Positions 46,486-55,400 of a stretch of 64,000 nucleotides of DNA are shown in pieces. Location of the stretch: the NCBI GenBank assembly GCA_965204395.1, contig OZ241987.1, positions 2,418,001 through 2,482,000 of the forward strand, read 5' to 3'. The translations under genes and the position numbers were made by a program. Origin of the DNA: Bin87 sp965204395. GTDB lineage: Bacteria > Chloroflexota > Dehalococcoidia > Lucifugimonadales > UBA3495. Under the pieces are notes generated by a model. That model did no database searches, was not told the DNA's origin, and saw only the letters and a program-made list of their open reading frames with translations. The stretch's first letter is position 1; each line of letters starts with the position of its first letter.

Positions 46486-47560
46486 GACCGAGCAGGTGCT
46501 GGGCTGTACGGTGAAGGCGCCGTCCACGCTGGGTACGTTCCTGCGGAGCTTCCGGTGGGGCCACGTGCGGCAGTTGGATCGGGTGAGCCGAGAGGAGCTG
46601 GCCCGAGCCTGGAGCGCCGGCACCGGTCTTGGCGATGAGCCACTGACCATCGACCTGGACGCCACCATCTGCGAGACCTACGGGCTGAGCAAGGAGGACG
46701 CACGCCACCACGGCTACACCGACCAGCGGGGCTATCACCCACTCCTCGCCGTGGCCGGGGGCACCAGAGAGGTGCTGATGGCAAGGCTACGCAAGGGTCG
46801 GGCCAATACGGCGCGGGGCGCCGCCAACTTCCTGCGTGAAACCATCAGCCGAGTGCGTCATGCCGGAGCTAAAGGGCAGCTCACCGTGCGGGCCGACAGC
46901 GGCTTCTACACTCACCCCATGGTGGCCGCCTGTCGTGACCAGAAGGTACGCTACTCCATCACCGTCCGCCAGCACCCCCAACTGCACAATCTCATCGACG
47001 CCATACCTGAAGAGCACTGGACACCGATTCCGTACTGGATGGAAGGCGGCGCCGACGTGGCGGAAACCACCTACACTCCCTTTGCCGACAAGCCCGACGC
47101 GGTACCGGTGCGGCTCATCGTCCGGCGGGTGACGCCCACGCCCGGCACCCAGTTGGCGCTGCTTGCTGACTACAGCTATCACGCCTTCATCACCGACCGT
47201 GCGGGCGACACCCTGTATCTGGAAGCCGACCATCGCCGCCACGCCGAGATCGAGAACGCCATCCACGATCTGAAGTACGGCATGGGCCTCAACCACCTGC
47301 CTTCGGGCTGCTTCGCCGCCAACGCCGCCTGGATGGCGGTGCAAGTGATAGCTCACAACCTGGCACGCTGGACCACGCGCCTCGATTTGGGCGAGCAGGT
47401 GGCCACTACCAAGACCCTCCGACGACGCTTCTTCTACCTGGCCGGGCGCATCACCCGCAAGGCGCGCCGTCTCACCCTGCATCTCCCTCAGGGCTGGCCC
47501 TGGCGAAACCAGTTCAGCAGCGCCCTGTCCAGATTGCGCGCTCTGCCACTCCCTTCCTGA
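46486..47560 (+). pseudogene. IS1380 transposase lacking its N-terminus
   Basis: From EQVLGCTVKAPSTLGTFLRSFRWGH onwards it matches the intact 32423-33700 transposase to the end, including LTIDLDATICETYG, LTVRADSGFYTH and the RRHAEIENAIHDLKYGMGLNHLPSG block. The first 60 or so residues are absent and replaced by out-of-frame sequence of the neighbouring transposase. No in-frame initiation site of its own is apparent, so it is probably not expressed. Confidence 0.8.
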
Positions 47561-47926
47561 CCCCGCCCTCGGCCTTTGACCTGTCCACCAGATTACCCAA
47601 CTGTCTGGCCCAGCCGCGTCAGGCTGAACTCCGGACGGTCTCCGCCGGCGATCTGGTGCCGAATGCGCTCCCAGCGCCGCTGCCACGGGCCGTCAACATC
47701 CCTCCTGCGTGGGTCGCCCGCCCCAAATCCGCGATTTCATCGGCATCAGGTCCCCGCCAGCCCGATCACTGGCCCCTCATCCCTCGTCTGACCACCACCC
47801 CCGTATCCCTTCGGTGGATTCGGGGTAACGCCCCCGTGTTCTGGGTACGTTGGTTGTGGACACCGGGACAGTTTTGCATTTCCGGCCTGGCACCGGAAGA
47901 CCATGGGATCAGCGGCTGAGAAACGT

Positions 47927-48196
47927 TTATTCCCGACTGCTCTGGCGGTCGCTCTTGGCCAGCCGTAGTTCGATCTCATGTTGCTCTTCGGCCGTTACGA
48001 TCAAGTCTTGCTCGAGTTGATCCTTGTGATTTTCCAATTGTTGGTACCGGGCGATTTCCTCACCTGTGCCGGGACCAACGTGATCGACAGAAATCGACTT
48101 TGGGTCCCGCCCGTGAATTGGGTACACACCGGCTATATTGCTCCACAAGCTGTCGGTCGTTTTGCAACTCGGCTGTGTCGTCGTGTTGTCCTCCAT
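47927..48196 (-). CDS. Small hypothetical coiled-coil protein
   Basis: AGGAGG lies seven bases before the ATG, one of the best ribosome-binding sites in the window. The 89-residue protein has a polar N-terminus with two cysteines and a C-terminal coiled coil (EEIARYQQLENHKDQLEQDLIVTAEEQHEIELRL). No family was recognised. It starts just outside the right end of the chimeric IS. Confidence 0.65.
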   Translation of the reverse strand: MEDNTTTQPSCKTTDSLWSNIAGVYPIHGRDPKSISVDHVGPGTGEEIARYQQLENHKDQLEQDLIVTAEEQHEIELRLAKSDRQSSRE

Positions 48197-48370
48197 GGTG
48201 TTTCCTCCTGAGTCGAATTTACGATGACTGGACGTGAGCCCGAAGGGTAAACCGCTGATAGGAATCCCCTCCCCAGGGATTACGATATCCGCCGGTTCCT
48301 CGCTCTGATTTCTCCTGCTTGAACAATCCTATTACAAAGGGGCAACAACGAAAACCACCCGGACGGCGTC

Positions 48371-48781
48371 ATGGTCAACCCCACCAACGGATACTTCACC
48401 ACCCAGACGTTCGCCACCGTGTTGAGGTCACTACCCGAAACCGACGGCACATACCACGACGTCATCAGACAGGTCAGCGAGTACGCGTCGCCCTCTCCCC
48501 CAGCACCCTCGGCAAGTGGCTTTCCCACGGCCGCGCCGACCTGAAGGCCAACAAGCGTCAAACCGCCTACGCGCGGTTCGCCCAGAAGTTCGACCGACTC
48601 AAGCGTGAACACTGCACCGACGACGCCAACCCCACCCGCGACCTCGCCCTCCAGATATTGGAGAAAACCTGCGACTGCGGCAACGAGAAGGTCATACTCC
48701 CCAATGGACCCCTCGGCGACGCCTGCCGCCCAGTGCCAAGACCTTGAGGACCAAGGACGACCGCCCCGCAAATCGACGTAA
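48371..48781 (+). pseudogene. Frameshifted copy of the HTH/zinc-ribbon gene at 40861
   Basis: It begins ATG at 48371 (MVNPTNGYFTTQTFATVLRSLPETDGTYHDVIRQVSEY) and follows the 40861 gene closely. One base is lost near 48485 (GAGTACGCGTCGCC against GAGTACGGGGTCGCC) and one C is gained near 48727 (TGCCGCCCAGTGCC against TGCCGCCAGTGCC). Between them the frame reads LSPSTLGKWLSHGRADLKANKRQTAYARFAQKF. Both ends are preserved, so the damage is recent. Confidence 0.85.
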
Positions 48782-48985
48782 GGGTCGCCCAGCATCACCT
48801 CCAACGGGAGAACCAAAGTGCCCGTGCACTAGAGGGACCAACAGGACCAGCACGACGTAGCAGAGACCTAACCCGCCACATCGCTCACAATGCCGGCATG
48901 GGCTGGTTGACTTGGGTCGGGTACCCAGGACATCCAGAAAAGCAACAACATAAGACAAACCGGCTCAAGCAGAGATGGGGCAAGC

Positions 48986-51118
48986 ATGTTAAGCCTATTG
49001 TTCTTAATAATTATCACCTTCGGAACTTGGTCCGTCACATCAAACCTCAACAAACACGAGGTTATCGGGGCACGAAGACGTGCTACCGTCGGAACGGCAA
49101 CACTCGTTTCGACCTTCGCAATTGCGTACGGAGGGATACACGTACCTGCAACGTTGATCGCACTGCTAGGCCTATTTATTGGCGGGCCAGACAACGACCT
49201 ACTCACGTACGATATAGCAACACTGGCAAAATTCCTCACCGCTATACCAAGCGTAGTCCTGTCGATAATATACGTCCCGAAAGTCATGATAACCCCCGCA
49301 AGCAGCCACCGAGGTCCCGTAAACATCAGCAGCCCCGGTGAGCCAACAACGACAATCCCGAACCAGAATGAGGAAGACCAGACGCAAAAGATCCCACCGA
49401 CCGAGGGAAGTCAAAGAGTCGGAACTCCCCAGCCGAGCAGCGGACGAAAAAGCTCATGGACCGCCGTGACCATAGGAGTGTTTTGCGCAATTCTAGTCAG
49501 CGGACTGACAATCGCCATCCTGACAATGACCGGCAACGGCGATACCAACGCTGCGCCGACAGCATTCGCACCCGTGGTCCAGTTGAGTACACCAACACCA
49601 ACACCGACCCCAGGAGTAAGGCCAATTCAGATAGCAACGCCCAACCCAACACCGACCATAGGGGTCGTCACGATAAAGCCCCCAACACCAATACCAACAC
49701 CACTGATCGAGATCGCACAGTTGGTCGTTCCCACGACAACGGCACCGAACAAAATACCATCGGTCATAGAAGCCTTCGCATCCTGCGGAGGGAAATACAC
49801 CGGCAAGGAGAAGCAGGAACGCGCCTCTGCGGCTCAATCAACCATCGACCGCGGCTACAGAACAGTGCAAGGACTGGAAGAAATCGTCAAAAACAACTGC
49901 GGCGAGCCACTGCCAGGAAACGGACATACGCAGGAACTGACCAATAAGCTCCACCCCGAGCACGTCTACATCGAAGCCTTCGCCTCATGCAACGGCCAAT
50001 ACCACGGAGACACCAAAGACAAACGGTACCAGACGACGAAAGCAGCCATAGACACCGGATACCAGACCACTGAACAGCTGCTAGAAATAATAGAGCGGCG
50101 ATGCCCAAGCGGTGTCCAAACGGCCCCACACACGCCTACCCCGACACCACGACCTACGCGCACTCTAAGTCCGTCCGCAACCGCTACCCCGGCGTTTACG
50201 GAGCCACCGACTCCCGTATACGCTGGGGTCTTCGGTACAGGGCAAACGTTTGAGCACTTCTCCGCCACCGCGTGGGACGCGATGAACCGCGCGAACGCCT
50301 TGGCACAGCAAGGACACTATGAAGAGGCTCGAACAGAGTATAGGCTCGCTCAGGAGCTACATCACATCAAGCCGTCTGGCGTTATAGAGAACAGATTGGG
50401 AGTAACCTACGGCAACCAGGGTCGGCACCACGAGGCCGTTGTCCATTTCAGCAACGCTATCAATGTCAAGGATAGCGGCACCGATAGGTTCAACCGCGCC
50501 TTTTCCCGATTGCATCTTGGCCTTTGGCACGAGGCGTCCACGGATGCGCAGGCCGCACTGAGAATGGATGCTGGCACCGACGGTGATTTCCACAGCCACG
50601 CCATGGCTCATTACGTGCTTGCTCTCGCCAGTATGGCCACAGGGGACCTTACCAAGGCAGATGAACACGCCCGCCAGTCTGTGCAGGTGATGGAGGACAA
50701 TGGGGTCGGGGCAGACTATAGGTTTGATGCCTACATGCTCTGGGCGGGTGCCAAGTTCAGGCTTGGTGAACACCACCATGCGATCAAACATTACACCAAC
50801 GCTATTGCGTTGGCGGACAACGCCGAAGCGAGGTCGTCGCGTGCCAAGACCTACTTCGAAGCGCACCGATGTGACCTAGCTACTGCGGACGCCCACACGT
50901 CGGTTAGCATGGAGAAGATAGCATGGCAAGGGTATGATTCTGACGCTGAAGCTAACTTCATACTCGGGCTATGTGCTCATGAGGCTGGCGATTTCGACGA
51001 CGCGATTCATTATTACCCACTGGCAGTGGCGTTGATGCAGGCGGCCGGATACCCCGAGGAGGAAGTCGACCCGGTGTCCGACCTTTTGTCCCTCGCGATG
51101 CAGAGAAAGAGTTGGTAA
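48986..51118 (+). CDS. Membrane protein with two EAFASC modules and TPR repeats
   Basis: A 710-residue protein. Three hydrophobic helices open it (about residues 1-18, 36-66 and 82-100), then a polar Pro/Ser region and a fourth helix (TAVTIGVFCAILVSGLTIAIL). A long Thr-Pro linker follows. Two copies of a two-cysteine module (IEAFASCGGKYTG... and YIEAFASCNGQYHG..., each about 45 residues with a second Cys at the end) match the module in the 43241 lipoprotein. The last 290 residues are tetratricopeptide repeats (ALAQQGHYEEARTEYRLAQEL, YGNQGRHHEAVVHFSNAI, AKFRLGEHHHAIKHYTNAI). The TPR part is probably outside the membrane and serves protein-protein contacts. Confidence 0.8.
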   Translation: MLSLLFLIIITFGTWSVTSNLNKHEVIGARRRATVGTATLVSTFAIAYGGIHVPATLIALLGLFIGGPDNDLLTYDIATLAKFLTAIPSVVLSIIYVPKVMITPASSHRGPVNISSPGEPTTTIPNQNEEDQTQKIPPTEGSQRVGTPQPSSGRKSSWTAVTIGVFCAILVSGLTIAILTMTGNGDTNAAPTAFAPVVQLSTPTPTPTPGVRPIQIATPNPTPTIGVVTIKPPTPIPTPLIEIAQLVVPTTTAPNKIPSVIEAFASCGGKYTGKEKQERASAAQSTIDRGYRTVQGLEEIVKNNCGEPLPGNGHTQELTNKLHPEHVYIEAFASCNGQYHGDTKDKRYQTTKAAIDTGYQTTEQLLEIIERRCPSGVQTAPHTPTPTPRPTRTLSPSATATPAFTEPPTPVYAGVFGTGQTFEHFSATAWDAMNRANALAQQGHYEEARTEYRLAQELHHIKPSGVIENRLGVTYGNQGRHHEAVVHFSNAINVKDSGTDRFNRAFSRLHLGLWHEASTDAQAALRMDAGTDGDFHSHAMAHYVLALASMATGDLTKADEHARQSVQVMEDNGVGADYRFDAYMLWAGAKFRLGEHHHAIKHYTNAIALADNAEARSSRAKTYFEAHRCDLATADAHTSVSMEKIAWQGYDSDAEANFILGLCAHEAGDFDDAIHYYPLAVALMQAAGYPEEEVDPVSDLLSLAMQRKSW

Positions 51119-51194
51119 GGAACACTGGCACTTCCAGTATGGTTTGGTCAGATCACCTTAGTGTGTCCCACCACCGACCCAGCAGCCCCGCACG

Positions 51195-51485
51195 ACCACC
51201 ACCACGCGCTCGCCCAGCATGCCGACTTCTGCCACCCGCAGACCAGACCGCCCGGACTGAAGCAACCGCCGCCCCGGCCATTTACACGTCCCAAGACGAC
51301 GCCAACGACCCCGGTCCCGCCCAACCCGGCCGTCCAGAACGCGCCCAAACGCCCCCGTGTGGCACCGCGGCTTACCTACCGACTTTGTGCCCTGCCCGAC
51401 GCCCACCGAACCGAAACGGGCCCGCCTGAGCGCGGGTCACACCGCTCAGATTGTCCGACCATTTTCCCGCCCGGCATTCAGACCA
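51195..51485 (+). repeat. Dispersed intergenic repeat, long copy C
   Basis: It parallels copies A and B: CATGCCGACTTCTGCC, CTGAAGCAACCGCCGCC (nearer B), CCCGGTCCCGCCCAACCCGG and CCGTCCAGAACGCGCCCA (nearer A), CGAAACGGGCCCGCCTGAGCGC, CACCGCTCAGATTG (nearer B) and CCATTTTCCCGCCCGG. Confidence 0.75.
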
Positions 51486-51506
51486 GCGGTACGCTACGGG
51501 AACACC

Positions 51507-51660
51507 AGACGCCACCGCTTGGCCTGAAACGCCGTTAGCCTAACGATGGGACACGACAGGACCGACAGGCCAACCCAGCCCGTTTGGGCGCGCGTCCCTC
51601 GATAACGAAGACGACGACATCCCGGCGGCATCCTGATGACACCAAGCCGTAGCGAACCGG
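51507..51660 (+). repeat. Dispersed intergenic module, type 2 copy
   Basis: The close partner of 42895-43045. It lies directly behind long copy C, so the two module types are adjacent, as they are at 37100-37550. Confidence 0.75.
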
Positions 51661-51830
51661 TATACCCACCTGGCACAATTAACCCGTCGCCGACCAACCG
51701 CGACACCGGCCGTCCTGACCAACGGGGCGGCCAAGTTTTTGATGACAGCAACCCGTAGCGCACCCAACAGATTGCCCAATAGACTCAGGTCAAGCCGACC
51801 CACGGCTAATCTTCCGGACGGTGCCGTGCC

Positions 51831-52481
51831 GTGGCAGAACAACGAGATTTCCCCTACATCTGGGCAACCTGGCTGCCCAAACTCCTCACGGGCGAGAACT
51901 CCTGCGAATGGGCCGTCTGGTTCAAAGCGCATTACCAGGGCTGGGACCGCCCGCCCTCCGACTTCAACCAATCCGAGTGGATGGTGCGTCACACCGCCCT
52001 CCTCAACCAGCAGAAGGAGGAGTGGCAGAACCACGGCTACACCGCCACGGTCGAGAACCAGAACGTCTTCCGACTGCGCGGCCGCATGGCCCTCCTGGTC
52101 GGCAAACCAGACCTGATCGTGGAACGCGGGGATGACGTCCTGGTCATAGACGTGAAGACCGGCCGCGAACAGGCCTGGCACGCAGTGCAGGTCCAGATCT
52201 ACAAGTACGCCATCGCCAGGGCGAGGCCGGAGTACCACGACCGAATGATTGCCGGCCAAGTGGTGTACCCGCGACACGTCACCCGGGCACCGCGGGGAGC
52301 GCTGGACAACGGTTTCATCCGTGATCTGGGCGCGCTGATCCAGAAGGTGGCAGCACCGAATCCACCACCGGCCGCCCCGAGCGCGCAGGAGTGCCGTTTC
52401 TGCGACATCACTGAACTGGACTGCCCAGAACGGCTGGAGGGAGAATACGAGCCGGCCGAGACCGCCATAGATGACTTCTGA
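51831..52481 (+). CDS. RecB/Cas4-like PD-(D/E)XK nuclease with Fe-S-type cysteines
   Basis: The GTG at 51831 starts a 216-residue protein. The catalytic core is GKPDLIVERGDDVLVIDVKTGRE (Asp94, Asp107 and Lys109), followed by VQIYKYA, the Q-x-x-x-Y motif of RecB-family nucleases. A single Cys at residue 25 and a terminal C-x2-C-x6-C (CRFCDITELDC) match the one-plus-three cysteine pattern that holds a 4Fe-4S cluster in Cas4 and AddB. No CRISPR array or cas gene is nearby, so it is a free-standing nuclease of unknown role. A copy of its 3' end lies at 56535. The ribosome-binding site is weak. Confidence 0.75.
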   Translation: MAEQRDFPYIWATWLPKLLTGENSCEWAVWFKAHYQGWDRPPSDFNQSEWMVRHTALLNQQKEEWQNHGYTATVENQNVFRLRGRMALLVGKPDLIVERGDDVLVIDVKTGREQAWHAVQVQIYKYAIARARPEYHDRMIAGQVVYPRHVTRAPRGALDNGFIRDLGALIQKVAAPNPPPAAPSAQECRFCDITELDCPERLEGEYEPAETAIDDF

Positions 52482-53007
52482 CAAACGGCCGCGACGAAGC
52501 GACGAGGGCCCTGCTGCTCCACCGCAACGCGGAGCCAGCACATAATTGCATCGGATGGTGTCGTCGCCGATAATCGAGGCAACAGACGATAGGAAACGAA
52601 GAGGTGAAACCATGACAGGCTGGTCAACGTGCCCGACCGTGGAGAACGTTCCCGGCAGGTGAGCAGCACTACGGCCCTGTTCGGCCTACCCATGAACGAA
52701 GCCGCCCTGATGCGCCATTGCACGCTGTCCGATGTGGACCTCGAGCAGATATGAGTACGGCGGGGAGGAGACAACCGGCTGTGTTTCGCGCTCCAGGTTT
52801 GCACCTTTCGATTCACAGTTTGGGTGGGCCCACATTCTGCGCCCCGGCGAATGCCGGTGGCGAAAGCGCCGGCGGCGGACTTAGCACCGTTAGCGTGCGC
52901 TGCTGCCCCTACCGGAGTCGACCCATCATGGCTTCTCCCCCTAGAAGCGGGAGTGGTATGATGCATGCGCATTTCCTCGCACTCACGCGACAAGATTGGA
53001 GCCCAAT
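52482..53007 (+). other. Intergenic stretch with a short transposase-like fragment
   Basis: At 52612 an ATG with GAGGTG upstream gives only 16 codons. In another frame, 52659-52755 reads a 32-residue piece (LFGLPMNEAALMRHCTLSDVDLEQI) that weakly recalls the N-terminus of Tn3-type transposases. Nothing else is recognisable. Composition shifts to lower GC near 52960, at the edge of the ATP-grasp operon. Confidence 0.3.
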
Positions 53008-53241
53008 ATGACGCTTAAAGTGAACCATGAAGCCGAAACGGAGCACTTGCTTTTGGCAGTAGCCAAGACGTATCCGGTGGCACAGTTAGATCTGGCGCCT
53101 CCGAATTGTCATTATAGCCTGATCGATGGAGCTTGGATCCTCGATGATCTCGAAACTCTGTTGGCTGACACACCTGGGCGGACCATGCCTGCCACCAAAA
53201 AGGCAGACAACGAAACTGGAGAAGACCAAAAAGGCGCATGA
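53008..53241 (+). CDS. Small protein upstream of ATP-grasp ligase; candidate graspetide precursor
   Basis: The ATG at 53008 is supported by GGAG six bases upstream; a TTG at 52996 is less likely. The 77-residue product has a folded-looking front (HLLLAVAKTYPVAQLDLAPP, SLIDGAWILDDLETLLADT) and a hydrophilic tail, TMPATKKADNETGEDQKGA, rich in Thr, Lys, Asp and Glu. Those are the residues joined by omega-ester or omega-amide bonds in graspetides. Its stop overlaps the ATP-grasp start by four bases (ATGA). That position and tail composition make it the natural candidate precursor. It could also be a helper subunit; the tail does not match a known microviridin core. Confidence 0.55.
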   Translation: MTLKVNHEAETEHLLLAVAKTYPVAQLDLAPPNCHYSLIDGAWILDDLETLLADTPGRTMPATKKADNETGEDQKGA

Positions 53242-54236
53242 ACGCGTCGAATGAAGGCGAACGAGGTCAACGCGTAAAGATTGCTCCGGAAGTTTTGATT
53301 CTGGCGAGCAAGTTTGATCTGTCGTGCGACTTTGTGGTTGCGCAGTTGCGGAGGAGAAAAGCTAGCTACTTTCGCCTCAACTCTGAAGACCTCAACGGAT
53401 TGCGTGTAGTGGCCGTCCCGGAAGAATCTAGCGTGTTCATCCACGCCGACCGATTTGACGTGGAGTTGCGTCCGGATACCTTGGAAGCTGTCTACTTTCG
53501 GCGAGGCGTTTACCCGCGCGAGTCTGGGACGCCTCAACGCTCGGCGCAGGACCAATTGGCTAGAGCCCATTGGTCCGCGTTTATCAGAAGCTTCATGATG
53601 TTTGATTCGTGCTTATGGGTCAACCATCCGATGGCGACCTACAAAGCGGAGCATAAACCGGTACAGCTTTCCGTTGCACATTCCCTTGGCTTTGCGTTGC
53701 CTCGCACGGTGATCACCAACGACGCGGCTGGAATTGATTTGGCCGCTGGGGACGCGCAAAAAGTGGCGGTTAAGGGATTGGACACCGTTCTAGTTTGGCA
53801 AGATGGGCTGGAGACTTTCGGATACACCACCCTCATCAACACTGACTTGGCTAAACGTTCTAACCTATCTCCAGCTCCGTTTATTGCACAGGAGGCGTTG
53901 GAAGAGAAACTTGACCTGAGGGTCACGGTGGTGGGTAAGCATGTATTTTGCGCTTCGGTGACCGACGAAGGCTCTCCAATCCCCGGGGATTGGAGACTCA
54001 ATAAGCCTAGGGCCAATTTTAGTACATTCGAACTTCCATTGGATATTAAACGTCTTTGTGTCGAGTTGTGCAATCGGCTTGGTTTGGTATTTGGTGCGAT
54101 AGACATAGCACTACAGAATGGGGTTTACTATTTTCTGGAAGTAAACCCGACTGGTGAGTGGGGGTGGCTAGTAGATCAAGCGAATTTGCCCATTGACCAC
54201 GCAATCGCTGAGGTTCTCTTGGAGGCTCAAAAATGA
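53238..54236 (+). CDS. ATP-grasp ligase of the microviridin (MvdC/MvdD) type
   Basis: A 332-residue protein. The N-terminal 115 residues match the pre-ATP-grasp domain of graspetide ligases: VLILASKFDLSCDFVVAQLRRR, FRLNSEDL, then LEAVYFRRGVYPRE. CLWVNHPMATYKAEHKPVQL and LGFALPRTVITND mark the lead into the ATP-grasp core, and FLEVNPTGEWGW (residues 299-310) is the hallmark E-x-NP-x-G-x-W motif. Such enzymes use ATP to activate acidic side chains of a precursor peptide and close macrolactone or macrolactam rings. It is coupled by ATGA overlaps on both sides. Base composition is clearly lower in GC than the surrounding genes, suggesting horizontal acquisition. Confidence 0.85.
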   Translation: MNASNEGERGQRVKIAPEVLILASKFDLSCDFVVAQLRRRKASYFRLNSEDLNGLRVVAVPEESSVFIHADRFDVELRPDTLEAVYFRRGVYPRESGTPQRSAQDQLARAHWSAFIRSFMMFDSCLWVNHPMATYKAEHKPVQLSVAHSLGFALPRTVITNDAAGIDLAAGDAQKVAVKGLDTVLVWQDGLETFGYTTLINTDLAKRSNLSPAPFIAQEALEEKLDLRVTVVGKHVFCASVTDEGSPIPGDWRLNKPRANFSTFELPLDIKRLCVELCNRLGLVFGAIDIALQNGVYYFLEVNPTGEWGWLVDQANLPIDHAIAEVLLEAQK

Positions 54237-54862
54237 GAGTATCCGAGATCCTGCACGAGTTGGCTGGAAACGTTTTTGACCTGTTCGAGAAGAACAAAAA
54301 AATCCGAGAGCAAATTGCTGCCCTGGGGGATCAACAAGATGAACCCGACGGGGATAACGCGGATGCATTGCCATCCGGTGACAGAATGTTGCAATATTTA
54401 GATCAGGAAATGGCGCGTAGGCGGATCATTGAAGATAAGGCTAAAACCAACGCGCTGGCAATTACTCTGGCCCTCAGCGCGATGTTGGCCGGAATAGCAC
54501 TCGTAGGGAACCTCCCTGAATCAGGTGACAGGATCTTGGATGCGTTAGTATGGTTAGTGATGCTGTTGCAATTCTTGGGAATCATTTTTTTGCTAGCAGG
54601 AGGTTTAATAGCCCTCCGAACGTTGGGAGTCGTTCCTACTCAAATGTGGACGTTGGTGGATGACAGACGAGGCATCAGTGAGGAAGCTAAAAAGCTTGAG
54701 ATAGCTGCGTATTTGGAGTTTAACCAGCATTATACAAACATCAAATCCAATTACGTAGACACCAGTTACAATTGTATCAGAAATGGAGTCATCACTTTGG
54801 CTCTGGCGGCACTCGTGGCGGTGATAGTAACTTTGACTCCGGGTCCTACCGGACCGTGTTGA
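54233..54862 (+). CDS. Membrane protein of the ATP-grasp operon
   Basis: The ATG overlaps the ligase stop (ATGA). The 209-residue product has an N-terminal coiled coil (about residues 1-70, DLFEKNKKIREQIAALGD). Two close transmembrane helices follow (ALAITLALSAMLAGIALVG and LVWLVMLLQFLGIIFLLAGGLIAL), then a charged middle region and a last helix (VITLALAALVAVIVTL). It is not an ABC transporter and no family was recognised. It may export or be protected by the product of the operon, or act as the membrane effector of a defence-like system. The operon has no visible transporter or protease. Confidence 0.7.
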   Translation: MRVSEILHELAGNVFDLFEKNKKIREQIAALGDQQDEPDGDNADALPSGDRMLQYLDQEMARRRIIEDKAKTNALAITLALSAMLAGIALVGNLPESGDRILDALVWLVMLLQFLGIIFLLAGGLIALRTLGVVPTQMWTLVDDRRGISEEAKKLEIAAYLEFNQHYTNIKSNYVDTSYNCIRNGVITLALAALVAVIVTLTPGPTGPC

Positions 54863-55047
54863 ACCTGCGGATCGGCTCATAAATTTTCGATTGAACTATC
54901 TGGCAGTTCCGATGCCTCCGGCGGGAACCCCCTGATGAACCGCATTCCCGTCGCCTAGCCTCGCATCATCACGGAGCGTCATCCAATCTCGTGCGACTCT
55001 CACTCCGGCTGAGCCGGGTAATCGCGGTCGTCGGCCAGTATATCGGG

Positions 55048-55400
55048 TTCAGCCCCAATCCACCGAGAAACGGGTGTGGCATCGTGACGATGGGGCAAGA
55101 AAGTAATCCCAGCTTCGGGGATAATCGTTTTTGATTACGAAAAAGCGACCGCTCGCACGGAGCACCCATCGGATGCCATTACCTGAGCGCCCTGACCGCA
55201 TCCATGTCGCCTTTGACGACCACCGCTTGGCGGCCAATGCCGGGCTGATCTTACCGGTCAGCCTAGCCCACCATTTGGAACTGGGCGAGTTGGTGGACCG
55301 CCACGTTGACCTAGTAGATGGACCGGACTGAGTCCAGGCTGGCGACAAGTTGCTGCTGGTGGCTGGGAGAGCATGCAAACTGACTGGAGGCGGCCGGGCA
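55048..55400 (+). mobile_element. Left-end remnant of an IS1380-type element
   Basis: It starts with TTCAGCCCCAATCCACCGAGA and carries the same leader (CAGCTTCGGGGATAAT, GGAGCACCCATCGGATG) as the other copies. A decayed N-terminus of transposase follows: ATG 55173, PERPDRIHVAFDDHRLAANAGLILPVSLAHHLELGELV, ending in a TGA at 55329. The element then fades out near 55400. Confidence 0.75.

Larger units (their letters stand above)
45040..47828 (+). mobile_element. IS1380-type element, disrupted and chimeric
   Basis: Left terminus TTAGCCCCAATCCACCGAAA at 45040 and right terminus ending TTCGGTGGATTCGGGGTAA at 47828. The left end matches the intact copy only to 45178. There the IS sequence stops and foreign DNA follows (a MITE, a small gene and part of another transposase) up to about 46485, where the IS1380 transposase resumes some 60 codons into its frame. 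The right end is complete. No flanking target duplication is visible. Confidence 0.75.

Noticed and set aside
52612..52755. Small gene or Tn3 transposase fragment before the ATP-grasp operon
   Set aside because: The frame with the ribosome-binding site has only 16 codons, and the Tn3-like resemblance covers about 25 residues, too little to call.
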